DNA of 16,085 nucleotides from Bacteroidales bacterium (GCA_024762915.1 JANTGL010000028.1:1-16085); one strand, 5' to 3'. Shown: positions 7,171 to 14,888, counted from the stretch's first letter. Numbers and translations: made by a program. Notes: a model not told the origin generated them from the letters alone.

Positions 7171-7737
7171 TTAATTCATACTTATTTTTTCAAATGCCTC
7201 TTTTATTTTCGGAGATTTTAGAATCATATCCTTAGCTCTTTTAAATCTTACTCTTGAAGTTTCCGGTGTGATTCCTGTTATTTCTGATATCTCATCATGA
7301 GAATAGCCTTCAAATAAAAACATCAATGTAATGATTCGATATTTTTCAGGTAAATTATTTACGGCTCTTTTTATTTCTTCAACTTTAAGACTGATAATTT
7401 CAAAATCTTCCGTATTATTTTCATTATTTACCGGTTCTTTTCCTTCTAATTCAGTGAATTGCATTTTCCTTTTTTTCAGATAGTCCAAAGACTTATTAAT
7501 AACGATTTTTTTCAACCACGATCCGAAACTGACTTCTTCTGACCAAGTTTCTAATTTTTCGAAAGCGGATAAAAATGCTTCTTGAATAACATCTTCAGCC
7601 TCCTGTGAATTTTTAACCATTCTTAAACTGACATTATACATTCCTTTATAATATAATTTATAAATCTCGAATTGGGCTTTATTGCTTCCTTGTTTGCATT
7701 TTTCCAATAACTCGTAATGAATAAATTTTGATTTCAT
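7171..7737 (-). CDS. ECF-family RNA polymerase sigma factor
   Basis: A 188-residue sigma-70 family factor of the extracytoplasmic function class, with only regions 2 and 4. Region 2 spans about 24-92, including the polymerase-binding AEDVIQEAFLSAFE (47-60) and the -10 recognition part with FGSWLKKIVINKSLDYLKK (71-89). Region 4 spans about 121-172 with NLPEKYRIITLMF, then the helix-turn-helix SHDEISEITGITPETSRVRFKRAK. Length and organisation are standard. It heads a three-gene operon with a probable anti-sigma factor and a secreted beta-repeat protein, so it probably answers an envelope signal. The upstream region (7738-7853) has no clear housekeeping promoter consensus, compatible with autoregulation, but that is inference. 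The start at 7737 gives a normal N-terminus. Confidence 0.93.
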   Translation of the reverse strand: MKSKFIHYELLEKCKQGSNKAQFEIYKLYYKGMYNVSLRMVKNSQEAEDVIQEAFLSAFEKLETWSEEVSFGSWLKKIVINKSLDYLKKRKMQFTELEGKEPVNNENNTEDFEIISLKVEEIKRAVNNLPEKYRIITLMFLFEGYSHDEISEITGITPETSRVRFKRAKDMILKSPKIKEAFEKISMN

Positions 7738-7853
7738 TATTGTTGTTTTCTGAATAAAGGACGAGACTGAATATCGGATGTTACAAAATTTTATACCAAA
7801 ATATCAAATTTCTGAAAAAGAATCATAAAAGTACAAAAAAAAAATTTTGTATT

Positions 7854-9137
7854 TTATTCAAAATCAATATACAACAAATATTTTTTCCGTATTTCTTTAT
7901 AGGAATTTAAATTTTCTTGCCATGTTTTACGAATGGCTTCTTCCGACATTCCTGACATAATTTGATTGTAGAGTTCTGAATTTCCGGCAAGCAGATTAAA
8001 CCATCTTTTTCGGGTAATAAATTTTGATTTATCCGAAAACTCAGCATAAAAATCAATTAAGTATTTTAAGGTAAATGTTGTGTCTTTTGAATTGCGTAAA
8101 TCAATACCGAAGCATTTTTTCCCTTCTTGAATCGGATTCATTTGCATGTCGGGAATGTCTTTCGGAATAAATGAAAATGTTCCGAATGAAGTATCGGGAT
8201 AACCGATTAGCTGAAACGGAAATTCGGTTCCTCTGCCGATACTTATTTCCGTTGCTTCAAAAAAACATAAAGACGGATATAATAAAACGGCTTGGTCGTT
8301 CGGAAGGTTGGGGGAGGGTTTATTCGGAAGATGCCAAAAATCCGAATGTTTATAATTCTTAGCTTTTATAATTATCAGCTCGCATTGCAAACCGTTCTTC
8401 AACCAATGTTCACCGTTTATCATAAGAGCGGCTTCACCGAGTGTTAATCCGTGAACAACAGGAATCGGCAGCATCCCGACAAATGATTTAAATTGTGGTT
8501 TTAATACAGGTCCGTCAACATAAAATCCGAGCGGATTGGGTCTGTCAAGAATCAGTAATTTTTTATGATTCTCGGCACAAGCTTCCATCAACAAATACAT
8601 ACTGCTGATATAGGTATAAAAACGTACGCCCACATCCTGAATGTCAAATATAATGATATCAATATCAGCAAGTTGCTCTGCTTTTGGTTTTCGGTTTTTT
8701 CCGTACACAGCAACAATCGGAACACCTGTTTTTTTATCTGTTTCAGTCGAAAAATGTGCTCCTCTGTCAACCGTTCCTCTGAAACCGTGTTCAAGAGCAA
8801 AAACCTTTACAATATTTATGTTTTTTGAGAGTAAAAAGTCAAGTATATGGATTGAATCAATGACGGATGTTTGATTTGCAACGAGAGCAATATTTTTACC
8901 GGCTAATAAGGGTAAATAGTCATTAAATTGCTTATCTCCGGATTCAATTAAGTTTTCTTTCGCAAAATTAACTTTTTTAAGGGTATCGGAAATAATTGTG
9001 TTCGGAAGACTGTCGGTTATGACATTCTTTGTTTTATTATGAATGATTTTTTTATTTATTTTCGGACTGCAAGAAAGGAAGAATAATAGTATCAACCAAG
9101 ATACGAAAACAGATAAATAAGATAATTTACGAAACAT
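7854..9137 (-). CDS. namZ: NamZ-type exo-beta-N-acetylmuramidase (DUF1343) lipoprotein
   Basis: A 427-residue DUF1343 protein (formerly YbbC), a family shown to include exo-acting N-acetylmuramidases that release MurNAc from peptidoglycan fragments. A lipoprotein signal ends at Cys23 (FLSC), so the enzyme is membrane-anchored outside the cytoplasm. The core begins near residue 70. ALVANQTS (84-91) is the family's opening motif, ALEHGFRG (114-121) carries the conserved Glu116-His117 pair, FDIQDVGVRFYTY (164-176) and DRPNPLG (198-204) follow, then PVVHGLTLGE. The C-terminal domain (about 270-427) is complete. The start codon lies 9 nt after the stop of the adenylyl cyclase gene, so the two are one transcription unit. 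It would supply cell-wall sugar for recycling or scavenging. No MurNAc catabolic genes (murQ, murK, amgK) occur in the window. Confidence 0.9.
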   Translation of the reverse strand: MFRKLSYLSVFVSWLILLFFLSCSPKINKKIIHNKTKNVITDSLPNTIISDTLKKVNFAKENLIESGDKQFNDYLPLLAGKNIALVANQTSVIDSIHILDFLLSKNINIVKVFALEHGFRGTVDRGAHFSTETDKKTGVPIVAVYGKNRKPKAEQLADIDIIIFDIQDVGVRFYTYISSMYLLMEACAENHKKLLILDRPNPLGFYVDGPVLKPQFKSFVGMLPIPVVHGLTLGEAALMINGEHWLKNGLQCELIIIKAKNYKHSDFWHLPNKPSPNLPNDQAVLLYPSLCFFEATEISIGRGTEFPFQLIGYPDTSFGTFSFIPKDIPDMQMNPIQEGKKCFGIDLRNSKDTTFTLKYLIDFYAEFSDKSKFITRKRWFNLLAGNSELYNQIMSGMSEEAIRKTWQENLNSYKEIRKKYLLYIDFE

Positions 9138-9146
9138 AGTGAAACA

Positions 9147-10331
9147 TTAAAATTCGGCAAGTTTTTCTTGGAATTTTTCATTCGGTTTAATCGGATCGCC
9201 TTTTTCACAATATTTGCTTTTTAAACCTTCAACAAAATACATGTCGATTTCACCTTTATTTTTGGCAAGAATTTTTCCTCTGTAAGTACAAATAAAATAT
9301 TCTTTTATGTATTCATAGGTTTCACCGGAAATATTTATTTTTCCGGGTTCTCCGGCTGTTTCCAATCGGCTGGCTGTATTAACGGCATCACCCCAAATAT
9401 CATAAGCGAATTTTTTGGTTCCGATAACTCCTGCAACCACTTTTCCGGTATGAATCCCGAGTCTTAATTCCCAAACGGTATGACCTTTTGCTTTTCTGAG
9501 TGCATTATAGTCTTTCATAAACCGTTGAATTTCCATTGCAGCCAACACAATATCAATCGGATTACTTTTATTTCTTAGAGGAAGTCCGCCGACACACATA
9601 TAAGCATCCCCGATTGTTTTTATTTTTTCTATAAAATGATTTTCCGTAATTTCATCAAACTTTTTAAAATAAACGCCGAGTTCTTTAATAATGACTTCAG
9701 GTTCAAGTTCAGAAGAAATTTTTGTAAAATCTTTAAAATCGGTAAACATAATGGTTACCATTCGATATTTTTTTGCTTTAACTTGTCCTTTATTTTTTAG
9801 TTGTTCGGCAATTTCATAAGGTAAAATATTTTGCAATAATTCGTCGGTTTTATTTTTCTCAATTTCTAATTGCGTATTTTTCTTTTCAAGCTCACTTGAT
9901 TGTCGGGCTAAATCTTCGGCTTGACCGGTAATTCCCTCAATTAATTTAAATAATGATAATAAAGATTTCACTCTTACGGTTAATTCCAAACGATCAAAGG
10001 GAACTCTCAAAAAATCACCTGCCCCGAACATTACGGCCCGTTCGATGTCTTTATTATCACTTGACATTACTAAAACGGGTATTTCCATCGATAATTCAAA
10101 GCCGCGCAAATCCATTAATAAATCAAGCCCTTTTGTATCTTCTCCGTAATCAATATCCAATAAAATAATATCCGGTTTCTGATCTTCAATGATATCAAAA
10201 ACATCGCCTGATATTCCTGCAGAAATGATAAAATAAGATTGAACTTCATCCTTAAAACTTTCATTAATAATGTTAAATATTTTATCATTATCAGAAATAG
10301 CAAGAATAATATATTCGGAATAATTAATCAT
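9147..10331 (-). CDS. Receiver-domain class III adenylyl cyclase
   Basis: A 394-residue soluble protein. An N-terminal receiver-like domain (about 5-128) has Asp59 as the expected phosphorylation site (LLDID) and acidic Asp14/Asp16. A coiled-coil linker (about 135-165) is followed by the signalling-helix motif DELLQNILPYEIAEQL (163-178). The class III cyclase domain (about 185-370) then follows. Catalytic positions are present: metal-binding Asp198 (FTDF) and Asp242 (IGDAYM), adenine-selecting Lys238 and Asp311 (YDIWGDAVNTASR), and the transition-state pair Asn318 and Arg322. Lys/Asp at the specificity positions favour ATP over GTP, hence cAMP. The oddity is the receiver: the conserved Lys before the cis-Pro (normally K-P-F) is Val110 in RVPF, so phosphorelay function may be altered. 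No histidine kinase lies nearby. It is co-transcribed with namZ. Confidence 0.92.
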   Translation of the reverse strand: MINYSEYIILAISDNDKIFNIINESFKDEVQSYFIISAGISGDVFDIIEDQKPDIILLDIDYGEDTKGLDLLMDLRGFELSMEIPVLVMSSDNKDIERAVMFGAGDFLRVPFDRLELTVRVKSLLSLFKLIEGITGQAEDLARQSSELEKKNTQLEIEKNKTDELLQNILPYEIAEQLKNKGQVKAKKYRMVTIMFTDFKDFTKISSELEPEVIIKELGVYFKKFDEITENHFIEKIKTIGDAYMCVGGLPLRNKSNPIDIVLAAMEIQRFMKDYNALRKAKGHTVWELRLGIHTGKVVAGVIGTKKFAYDIWGDAVNTASRLETAGEPGKINISGETYEYIKEYFICTYRGKILAKNKGEIDMYFVEGLKSKYCEKGDPIKPNEKFQEKLAEF

Positions 10332-10398
10332 TTATCTTAATTTCAAAATCATTATATTAAACAGTACAAAAATTTTGCCCTAAATATAAGGTTTAAGA

Positions 10399-10429
10399 AT
10401 TGATTTTAAAAATTCAATTTATATATTTG
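10399..10429 (+). promoter_or_regulatory. Putative promoter of prfB
   Basis: ATTG (10399-10402, three of four for TTTG) is followed by 19 nt and TATATTTG (10422-10429), a full match to TAnnTTTG. The predicted start near 10436 leaves a leader of about 28 nt before the ATG at 10465. No Shine-Dalgarno precedes the start. Confidence 0.5.
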
Positions 10430-10464
10430 TCATTTTAATTGATAAAACAGATTAAAATTTTCAA

Positions 10465-11554
10465 ATGATAAGTAAAGAAAATACAGAAGAATTGTATAAA
10501 CGCCGTGATGCGTTAAGGGGGTATCTTTGACATTGATAAAAAGAAGATTTTAATTGCCGAAAAAGAAAAAATTACACAAAATCCGGATTTTTGGAATAAT
10601 CCGAAAGATGCCGAAAAAAAATTAAAAGAAATTTCTCGAATTAAGTCTTGGGTTACTGATTTTAATAAAATTATTTCAGCAACGGAAGAATTAGAAATTC
10701 TTTATGATTTTTTTGAATCCGGTGAAGGTGATGAAGCCGAACTTGAAGCGACTTATAATAATACATTAGAGTTAATTGAAGATCTGGAATTCCGGAATAT
10801 GCTCAGAAATGACGAAGATGTTTTAAGTGCCATCTTAAAAATTAATCCCGGAGCCGGCGGTACTGAAAGTACGGATTGGGCTGAAATGCTGATGAGAATG
10901 TATATTCGATGGGGTGAACGAAATAATTATAAAGTAAAACAACTTTATTATCAACCGGGTGATGAAGCCGGTATTAAAAGTGTTACTTTGGAGTTTGAAG
11001 GTGAATATGCTTACGGCTATTTGAGAAGCGAAAACGGTGTTCATCGACTCGTAAGATTATCGCCTTTTGATTCAAGTAATCGAAGGCATACGTCTTTTGC
11101 TTCTGTTTTTGTTTCTCCGGCAATTGACGATTCAATTGAAATAACAATAAATCCGGGAGATATCACATGGGAAACTTTTCGCTCGGGAGGAGCCGGCGGT
11201 CAAGGTGTTAATAAATTGGAAACCGGTGTTAGAGTCAGGCATAAGCCGACCGGAATTGCGGTTGAAAACACTGAATCACGTTCACAATTAACAAATAAGG
11301 AAAATGCTTTACGAATTCTGAAATCACATTTATATGAAATAGAACTTCGAAAAAGACAAGAAAAGCAAGCCGAAATTGAAGGTAATAAAAAGAAAATTGA
11401 ATGGGGTTCGCAAATAAGAAATTATGTAATGCACCCCTACAAACTGGTAAAAGATAACCGGACCGGACATGAAACATCAGATGTGCAGGGTGTTATGGAC
11501 GGAGATTTGAACCCGTTTATTAAATCGTATTTGATGGAATTCGGAGGAAAGTAA
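10465..11554 (+). CDS. prfB: Peptide chain release factor 2 with programmed +1 frameshift
   Basis: Release factor 2 recognises UAA and UGA and triggers peptide release on the ribosome. The gene is read in two frames. ATG at 10465 encodes 21 residues ending RRDALRGYL, then an in-frame TGA stands at 10528-10530. A +1 shift at CTT-TGA-C continues from GAC at 10529 to the stop at 11554, giving 362 residues, close to the usual 365. The shift signal AGGGGG-TAT-CTT-TGA-C (10516-10531) is the classical one, with the internal Shine-Dalgarno-like element three nt before the slippery CTT. Further on come the codon-reading tripeptide SPF (199-201) and the catalytic GGQ (244-246). An ATG at 10799 is internal and not the start. 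The gene probably leads a three-gene operon, with the methyltransferase 10 nt downstream. Confidence 0.97.
10516..10531 (+). promoter_or_regulatory. prfB programmed +1 frameshift site
   Basis: The sequence AGGGGGTATCTTTGAC combines a Shine-Dalgarno-like AGGGGG, a 3-nt spacer, the slippery Leu codon CTT and the poorly terminated stop TGA-C. When RF2 is scarce, the ribosome slips by one base and makes more RF2, so the site is an autoregulatory sensor of RF2 level. Both reading frames are open on either side, exactly as required. Confidence 0.97.
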
Positions 11555-11564
11555 AAGAGAAACT

Positions 11565-12182
11565 ATGTCATTTTTAAATTATTTTTCAAAAGACCCTGAT
11601 AAAAGGGCCAAATTTATTTTTAATTTAATTGCACCCTATTATTCAAAATTTGATAAATCCTTACAAGAAGGTTTTGAAGCTTCTGTTATAGAGTTAGATA
11701 AAGAAATCGGAATAACCGGAAAAACGGTTTTAGATATCGGAACGGGAACAGGTGCTTGGGGTGCGGCAATTAATAAACTCGGACCTTCTGAAATTGAAGG
11801 GGTTGATTTTTCGGAAAAAATGATTAGGCAAGCAAAGAAAAACCATCCCGAAATTCATTTTCATCATATTGATGCCGAGGATTTATCGGATTTTAAAGAT
11901 CGATCTTTTGATGTTGTAACGGCATCATTTGTTTTACACGGTGTTAAGAAAAATAAAAGGCAGAATTTATTGAATGAAATGAAACGCGTTTCAAAAAGAT
12001 ATGTTGTTTTGCATGATTTTATCGGTAAAACGCCGTTCAGTATTAAAATTTTAGAATTTTTGGAACGCAGTGATTATAAAAATTTTAAAACATATTTTTG
12101 TGACGAATTAAAAGTCATATTTTCATCCGCAAAAAAAATCCCGGCAAGATACGGTTCCGGACTTTATATTGCAGAAAAATAA
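11565..12182 (+). CDS. Class I SAM-dependent methyltransferase
   Basis: A 205-residue methyltransferase with a Rossmann-like SAM-binding core. Motif I is VLDIGTGTGAWG (55-66), the acidic residue ending strand beta-2 is Asp81 (GVDFSEKMI), motif II is HIDAEDLSDF (101-110), and FDVVTASFVLHGV (115-127) covers strand beta-4 and the following helix. It resembles the small-molecule/UbiE-type group rather than PrmC: there is no NPPY motif, so it is not an obvious glutamine methyltransferase for the neighbouring release factor. The C-terminal part (about 150-205) is short. It begins 10 nt after prfB and ends 15 nt before the ArsC-like gene, so it is probably co-transcribed with both. The substrate is unknown. 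Confidence 0.85.
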   Translation: MSFLNYFSKDPDKRAKFIFNLIAPYYSKFDKSLQEGFEASVIELDKEIGITGKTVLDIGTGTGAWGAAINKLGPSEIEGVDFSEKMIRQAKKNHPEIHFHHIDAEDLSDFKDRSFDVVTASFVLHGVKKNKRQNLLNEMKRVSKRYVVLHDFIGKTPFSIKILEFLERSDYKNFKTYFCDELKVIFSSAKKIPARYGSGLYIAEK

Positions 12183-12197
12183 ATAAAACAAACGATT

Positions 12198-12545
12198 ATG
12201 ATAAAAATATATCACAACCCCAGATGTAAAAAGAGCAGAGCAGGATTACAATATCTGCAGGAAAAAAATGTTGATTTTACAATTGTTCAATATTTGAAAG
12301 ATGAGCCCTTCACATTTGAAACACTGAAAAGTGTTCTGAACAAATTGAATTTAAAGCCGACGGATATGATTCGTACGCAAGAAAAAGACTATAAATCGGA
12401 GTATAAGGGCAAAACGTTCTCTGAGGATGAATGGATTAAAATTATGACAGAAAATCCGAAATTCATTAATCGTCCGATTATTGAAACCGATGATAAAGCT
12501 GTTTGGGGTGATCCTCCGTCAAATATTGACGGTTTAAATTTATAA
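12198..12545 (+). CDS. ArsC/Spx-family thioredoxin-fold reductase-like protein
   Basis: A 115-residue protein of the arsenate reductase (glutaredoxin-dependent, ArsC) family. The active-site loop IYHNPRCKKSR places the catalytic Cys at residue 10, in the HNPxCxxSR arrangement. Arg59 (DMIRTQE) and Arg92 (NRPI) match two of the three arginines that bind arsenate in plasmid ArsC. The third, normally further on near position 107, is absent: the region reads AVWGDPPSN. It therefore looks like the YfgD-type chromosomal paralogue whose function is not firmly established, and I would not predict arsenic resistance: no arsR, arsB or acr3 gene is nearby. It is the last gene of the prfB unit. A single-Cys Spx regulator is a less likely alternative, since the Spx C-terminal features are missing. 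Confidence 0.85.
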   Translation: MIKIYHNPRCKKSRAGLQYLQEKNVDFTIVQYLKDEPFTFETLKSVLNKLNLKPTDMIRTQEKDYKSEYKGKTFSEDEWIKIMTENPKFINRPIIETDDKAVWGDPPSNIDGLNL

Positions 12546-12602
12546 ACTTTGAGTCCGTTCTGATAGGCAATAATGTGTGAAATTATATCACAAACAAATT
12601 CG

Positions 12603-12640
12603 TTATAATTCTGATTAACAGATTATAAAATATTTTTTAT
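12603..12640 (+). terminator. Possible terminator of the prfB operon
   Basis: TTATAATTCTG (12603-12613) and CAGATTATAA (12619-12628) form an imperfect AT-rich hairpin with one bulge, followed by AATATTTTTTATT. The U-rich tail is right for an intrinsic terminator, but the stem is weak. Confidence 0.35.
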
Positions 12641-12763
12641 TCGTGTATTCGCGGCAAAAAAGACTTTTCGGAGTGGTCTAAACTTTGTATTGTGAATTAA
12701 TTTTGAATCATTCGGACTAAAAATGTTTACGAACTTTTTACATTCGAAGAATAAACAAAATCT

Positions 12764-13309
12764 ATGCTGATTTCAAGTGAATTAAAACAAACAAATATTG
12801 CCGAATATATTTTATATATGTGGCAAACCGAAGCAATTATCAGAGCATTTAATTTTGATATTGAGAAAATTAAATCTGAAATTATTGACAAATATCAAGT
12901 TTCCGATGATGTAAAAGAAAACCTTATTTCATGGTATAAAAGTCTGTCTCAAATGGCAGAACTTGAGAATGTTAAGAAATCCGGACATTTGCAAATTCTC
13001 AGAAATATTGTTAACGATTTAAATGATTTACATCTTTGGCTATTGAATCAACCGACGGAAGTTCAATACAGGCAAACGTTTGATATGGCATTGCCTCATA
13101 TTAAAGCGTTGGAAGCAAAAATGCAGGGAACGCAAGAAAATGATATTGATGTTTGTTTGAACGGACTGTATGCCTTAATGCTTTTAAAGATGCAAAAAAA
13201 GGAAATCAGCAGCGATACTCAAACCGCAATTGAAACATTCAGAAAATTAATTGCTTTATTATCGGCAAAATATAAAGACCGAGAAGAGCATCCCGAAAAA
13301 TATTATTAA
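12764..13309 (+). CDS. DUF4924 family protein
   Basis: A 181-residue, almost entirely helical, soluble protein without signal peptide or membrane span. The N-terminus (SSELKQTNIAEYILYMWQTE, about 4-23) and the following helices match my memory of DUF4924, a family of unknown function found in Bacteroidia. The C-terminus ends in a basic, DREEHPEKYY tail. No catalytic motif or metal site is evident. It is separated from the prfB operon by 218 nt and converges with the SanA-like gene, from which it is only 6 nt away at the 3' end. A TAATTTTG (12698-12705) upstream fits the -7 consensus, but no -33 partner is found. A family name is offered with moderate certainty; the role is unknown. Confidence 0.75.
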   Translation: MLISSELKQTNIAEYILYMWQTEAIIRAFNFDIEKIKSEIIDKYQVSDDVKENLISWYKSLSQMAELENVKKSGHLQILRNIVNDLNDLHLWLLNQPTEVQYRQTFDMALPHIKALEAKMQGTQENDIDVCLNGLYALMLLKMQKKEISSDTQTAIETFRKLIALLSAKYKDREEHPEKYY

Positions 13310-13315
13310 ACCGGC

Positions 13316-13960
13316 TTAATTTATCGGAATTTTTTCTCCCAAAAATTTGGGTTTCGTATTTAGAATATAAATATCAAGTAGGGCTTTAACGCGAGCAAAC
13401 AGTTCGCGAAACCGAGTTTTGGTGCCATCAGGCCCTTTCACTTCTTCGGCATTATAAGCAACCGCATTAATTCCGAAATGCTTGGCAATAAATAATGCTC
13501 TTAAATTATGGAATCGTTGTGAAATAATCGTAATTTTATGCTGATCGAAAATTTCTTTACTTCTGATAACGGAATCAAACGTTCGAAAACCGGCAAAATC
13601 AGCAAAAATGCGATTCGCGGGAATGCCTTTTTTAATTAAATCCGCTTTCATAATTTTCGGTTCGTTATAATCTTTGCGTCTGTTGTCACCGCTTGCAATA
13701 ATGTATTTTATTTTACCTGCTTTATACAATTTTACGGCAGCATCAATTCTGTTTTTGTAGAATCTGTTTTGTCCGCCTGTTTTTCTGTATTTTGATGTAC
13801 CCAAGAGTAAACCCACTTTATTTTCAGGGAGTTTTACCGGATCATCAAAACACAATTTTTTATTGGCTTTAAAAATATTTTCACTGATTGTGAGAAGAAT
13901 AAGCAAAGACAATATTGTAATTGCAGCAATAATTTTTATTTTTTGGATAATTATTTTCAA
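13316..13960 (-). CDS. sanA: SanA-type DUF218 membrane-anchored protein
   Basis: A 214-residue protein of the SanA/YdcF/ElyC (DUF218) family, linked in enterobacteria to envelope barrier function and vancomycin exclusion. An N-terminal transmembrane helix (about 8-25) anchors a periplasmic DUF218 domain. Motifs are LLLGTSK (51-57), NRIDAAVKLYKAG (70-82), ASGDN (89-93), DFAGFRTFDSVIRSKEIF (121-138) and ISQRFHNLRALFIA (146-159). The RTxDS and QxFHxxRA signatures are those of SanA. The start is a TTG at 13960. No ATG or GTG is available before the transmembrane helix, and an in-frame stop lies upstream, so TTG is the likely start, though an ATT just before it cannot be excluded. A phased promoter lies at 13981-14012 and the hypB terminator precedes it, so it is transcribed alone. 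Confidence 0.88.
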   Translation of the reverse strand: MKIIIQKIKIIAAITILSLLILLTISENIFKANKKLCFDDPVKLPENKVGLLLGTSKYRKTGGQNRFYKNRIDAAVKLYKAGKIKYIIASGDNRRKDYNEPKIMKADLIKKGIPANRIFADFAGFRTFDSVIRSKEIFDQHKITIISQRFHNLRALFIAKHFGINAVAYNAEEVKGPDGTKTRFRELFARVKALLDIYILNTKPKFLGEKIPIN

Positions 13961-13980
13961 AATTTGTTTTTTAAAGGCAG

Positions 13981-14012
13981 CAAATATAAAAACAAAAAGT
14001 TAAGCAGTTAAA
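13981..14012 (-). promoter_or_regulatory. Putative promoter of the SanA-like gene
   Basis: On the minus strand TATATTTG (13988-13981) is a full match to TAnnTTTG and is preceded after 20 nt by TTTA (14012-14009), three of four for TTTG. The predicted start near 13974 is about 14 nt before the TTG start codon, supporting that start. Confidence 0.5.
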
Positions 14013-14024
14013 ATTATCAGAGGA

Positions 14025-14064
14025 ATAAAAAAGCTTGTCCGAAACATATTTTAACGAACAAGCT
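14025..14064 (-). terminator. Intrinsic terminator after hypB
   Basis: On the minus strand AGCTTGTTCG (14064-14055) pairs with CGGACAAGCT (14041-14032) with a single mismatch around a 13-nt loop, followed by a U-rich tail (complement of AATAAAAAA at 14024-14032). It lies 21 nt beyond the hypB stop and separates hypAB from the SanA-like gene. Confidence 0.75.
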
Positions 14065-14084
14065 CAGTATATTTTATTTATTCA

Positions 14085-14873
14085 TTAATCTTCAAATTTT
14101 TTAAGTAAAGCATCGTACCATTTTTGCATTCCTTCACCGGTTGTAGCCGAAACTTCAATAAATTGCAAATGATGATTAACTCTGAGTGCATATTCTTTTG
14201 CTTTTTCAACATCATAAGTTAAATAGGGTAATAAATCAATTTTATTGATGATACAAATATCTGCCGTTTCAAACATCGTCGGATATTTTATCGGTTTGTC
14301 TTCACCTTCGGTAACGCTCATAATCACAATACGTTTGGCTTCACCCAAATCAAATAACGACGGACAAACCAAATTCCCGACATTTTCGATAAATACAAAA
14401 GAATTATCTTGAATATTGAGTTTCTTTACCGCTTTATTAATCATATCGGCATCCAAATGACAACCGTTTCCGGTATTTACCTGAATAACGGGTGCTCCGG
14501 CTTTTCCGATACGATCCGCATCATTCATAGTTTGCTGATCGCCTTCGATAATGTATAAATCGGCTTTACCTTTCAGATCTTTAATCGTGCGTTCGAGTAA
14601 GCTTGTTTTTCCCGAACCGGGCGAACTCATTAAATTTAAGGCAAAAATATTTTTAGCTTCAAAATACCCTCTGTTTCGTTCCGCCAATAAATTATTTTGA
14701 CTTAGTATATCTGTTTCAATATCAATTTGATGCGAATGTTCATGAGAGTGATGCTCATGATGATGTCCGTTGTGATGATGGTGTTCGTGATGCGAATTTA
14801 TCTTTGTTTCTTCTCCGAAAACCGTCATTTTTATTTCATTTTCGTTGCCTCCGCAACCGCAAGTTGTACACAT
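14085..14873 (-). CDS. hypB: Hydrogenase nickel incorporation GTPase HypB
   Basis: A 262-residue SIMIBI-class GTPase that binds nickel and, with HypA, delivers it to [NiFe]-hydrogenase (and in some bacteria urease). The N-terminus has the CTTCGCG high-affinity metal motif (Cys2, Cys5, Cys7) and a His-rich stretch of fourteen His at 28-48, likely for nickel storage. The GTPase domain shows the Walker A SSPGSGKTSLL (83-93), the EGDQQTMNDA switch region (110-119), the nickel/zinc-binding Cys138-His139 (GNGCHLDA), ENVGNLVCP with Cys170 (163-171), and the base-specificity NKID (210-213). Length is normal for His-rich HypB. It lies downstream of hypA, separated by a 189-nt repetitive spacer, and is followed by a terminator. 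Other hyp genes and hydrogenase subunits are not in the window. Confidence 0.97.
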   Translation of the reverse strand: MCTTCGCGGNENEIKMTVFGEETKINSHHEHHHHNGHHHEHHSHEHSHQIDIETDILSQNNLLAERNRGYFEAKNIFALNLMSSPGSGKTSLLERTIKDLKGKADLYIIEGDQQTMNDADRIGKAGAPVIQVNTGNGCHLDADMINKAVKKLNIQDNSFVFIENVGNLVCPSLFDLGEAKRIVIMSVTEGEDKPIKYPTMFETADICIINKIDLLPYLTYDVEKAKEYALRVNHHLQFIEVSATTGEGMQKWYDALLKKFED

Positions 14874-14888
14874 AATAAAATGTTTTTT

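Noticed and set aside
8565..8874. Overlapping plus- and minus-strand ORFs inside namZ
   Set aside because: They are frame shadows of a well-supported DUF1343 gene and encode no recognisable motif.
10799..11554. Separate short release-factor gene starting at an internal ATG
   Set aside because: The upstream 111 codons are intact when read through the programmed frameshift at 10528, so this is the C-terminal part of full-length RF2, not a truncated gene.
11565..12182. Methyltransferase next to prfB as PrmC (release-factor methylase)
   Set aside because: The NPPY motif and the N-terminal PrmC domain are missing; the substrate motif fits a generic class I enzyme.
12576..12592. TGTGA-N7-TCACA resembling a CRP site, tempting because a cyclase is nearby
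   Set aside because: The spacer is 7 rather than 6 nt, it lies downstream of an operon rather than at a promoter, and CRP-type regulators of Bacteroidota need not use this sequence.
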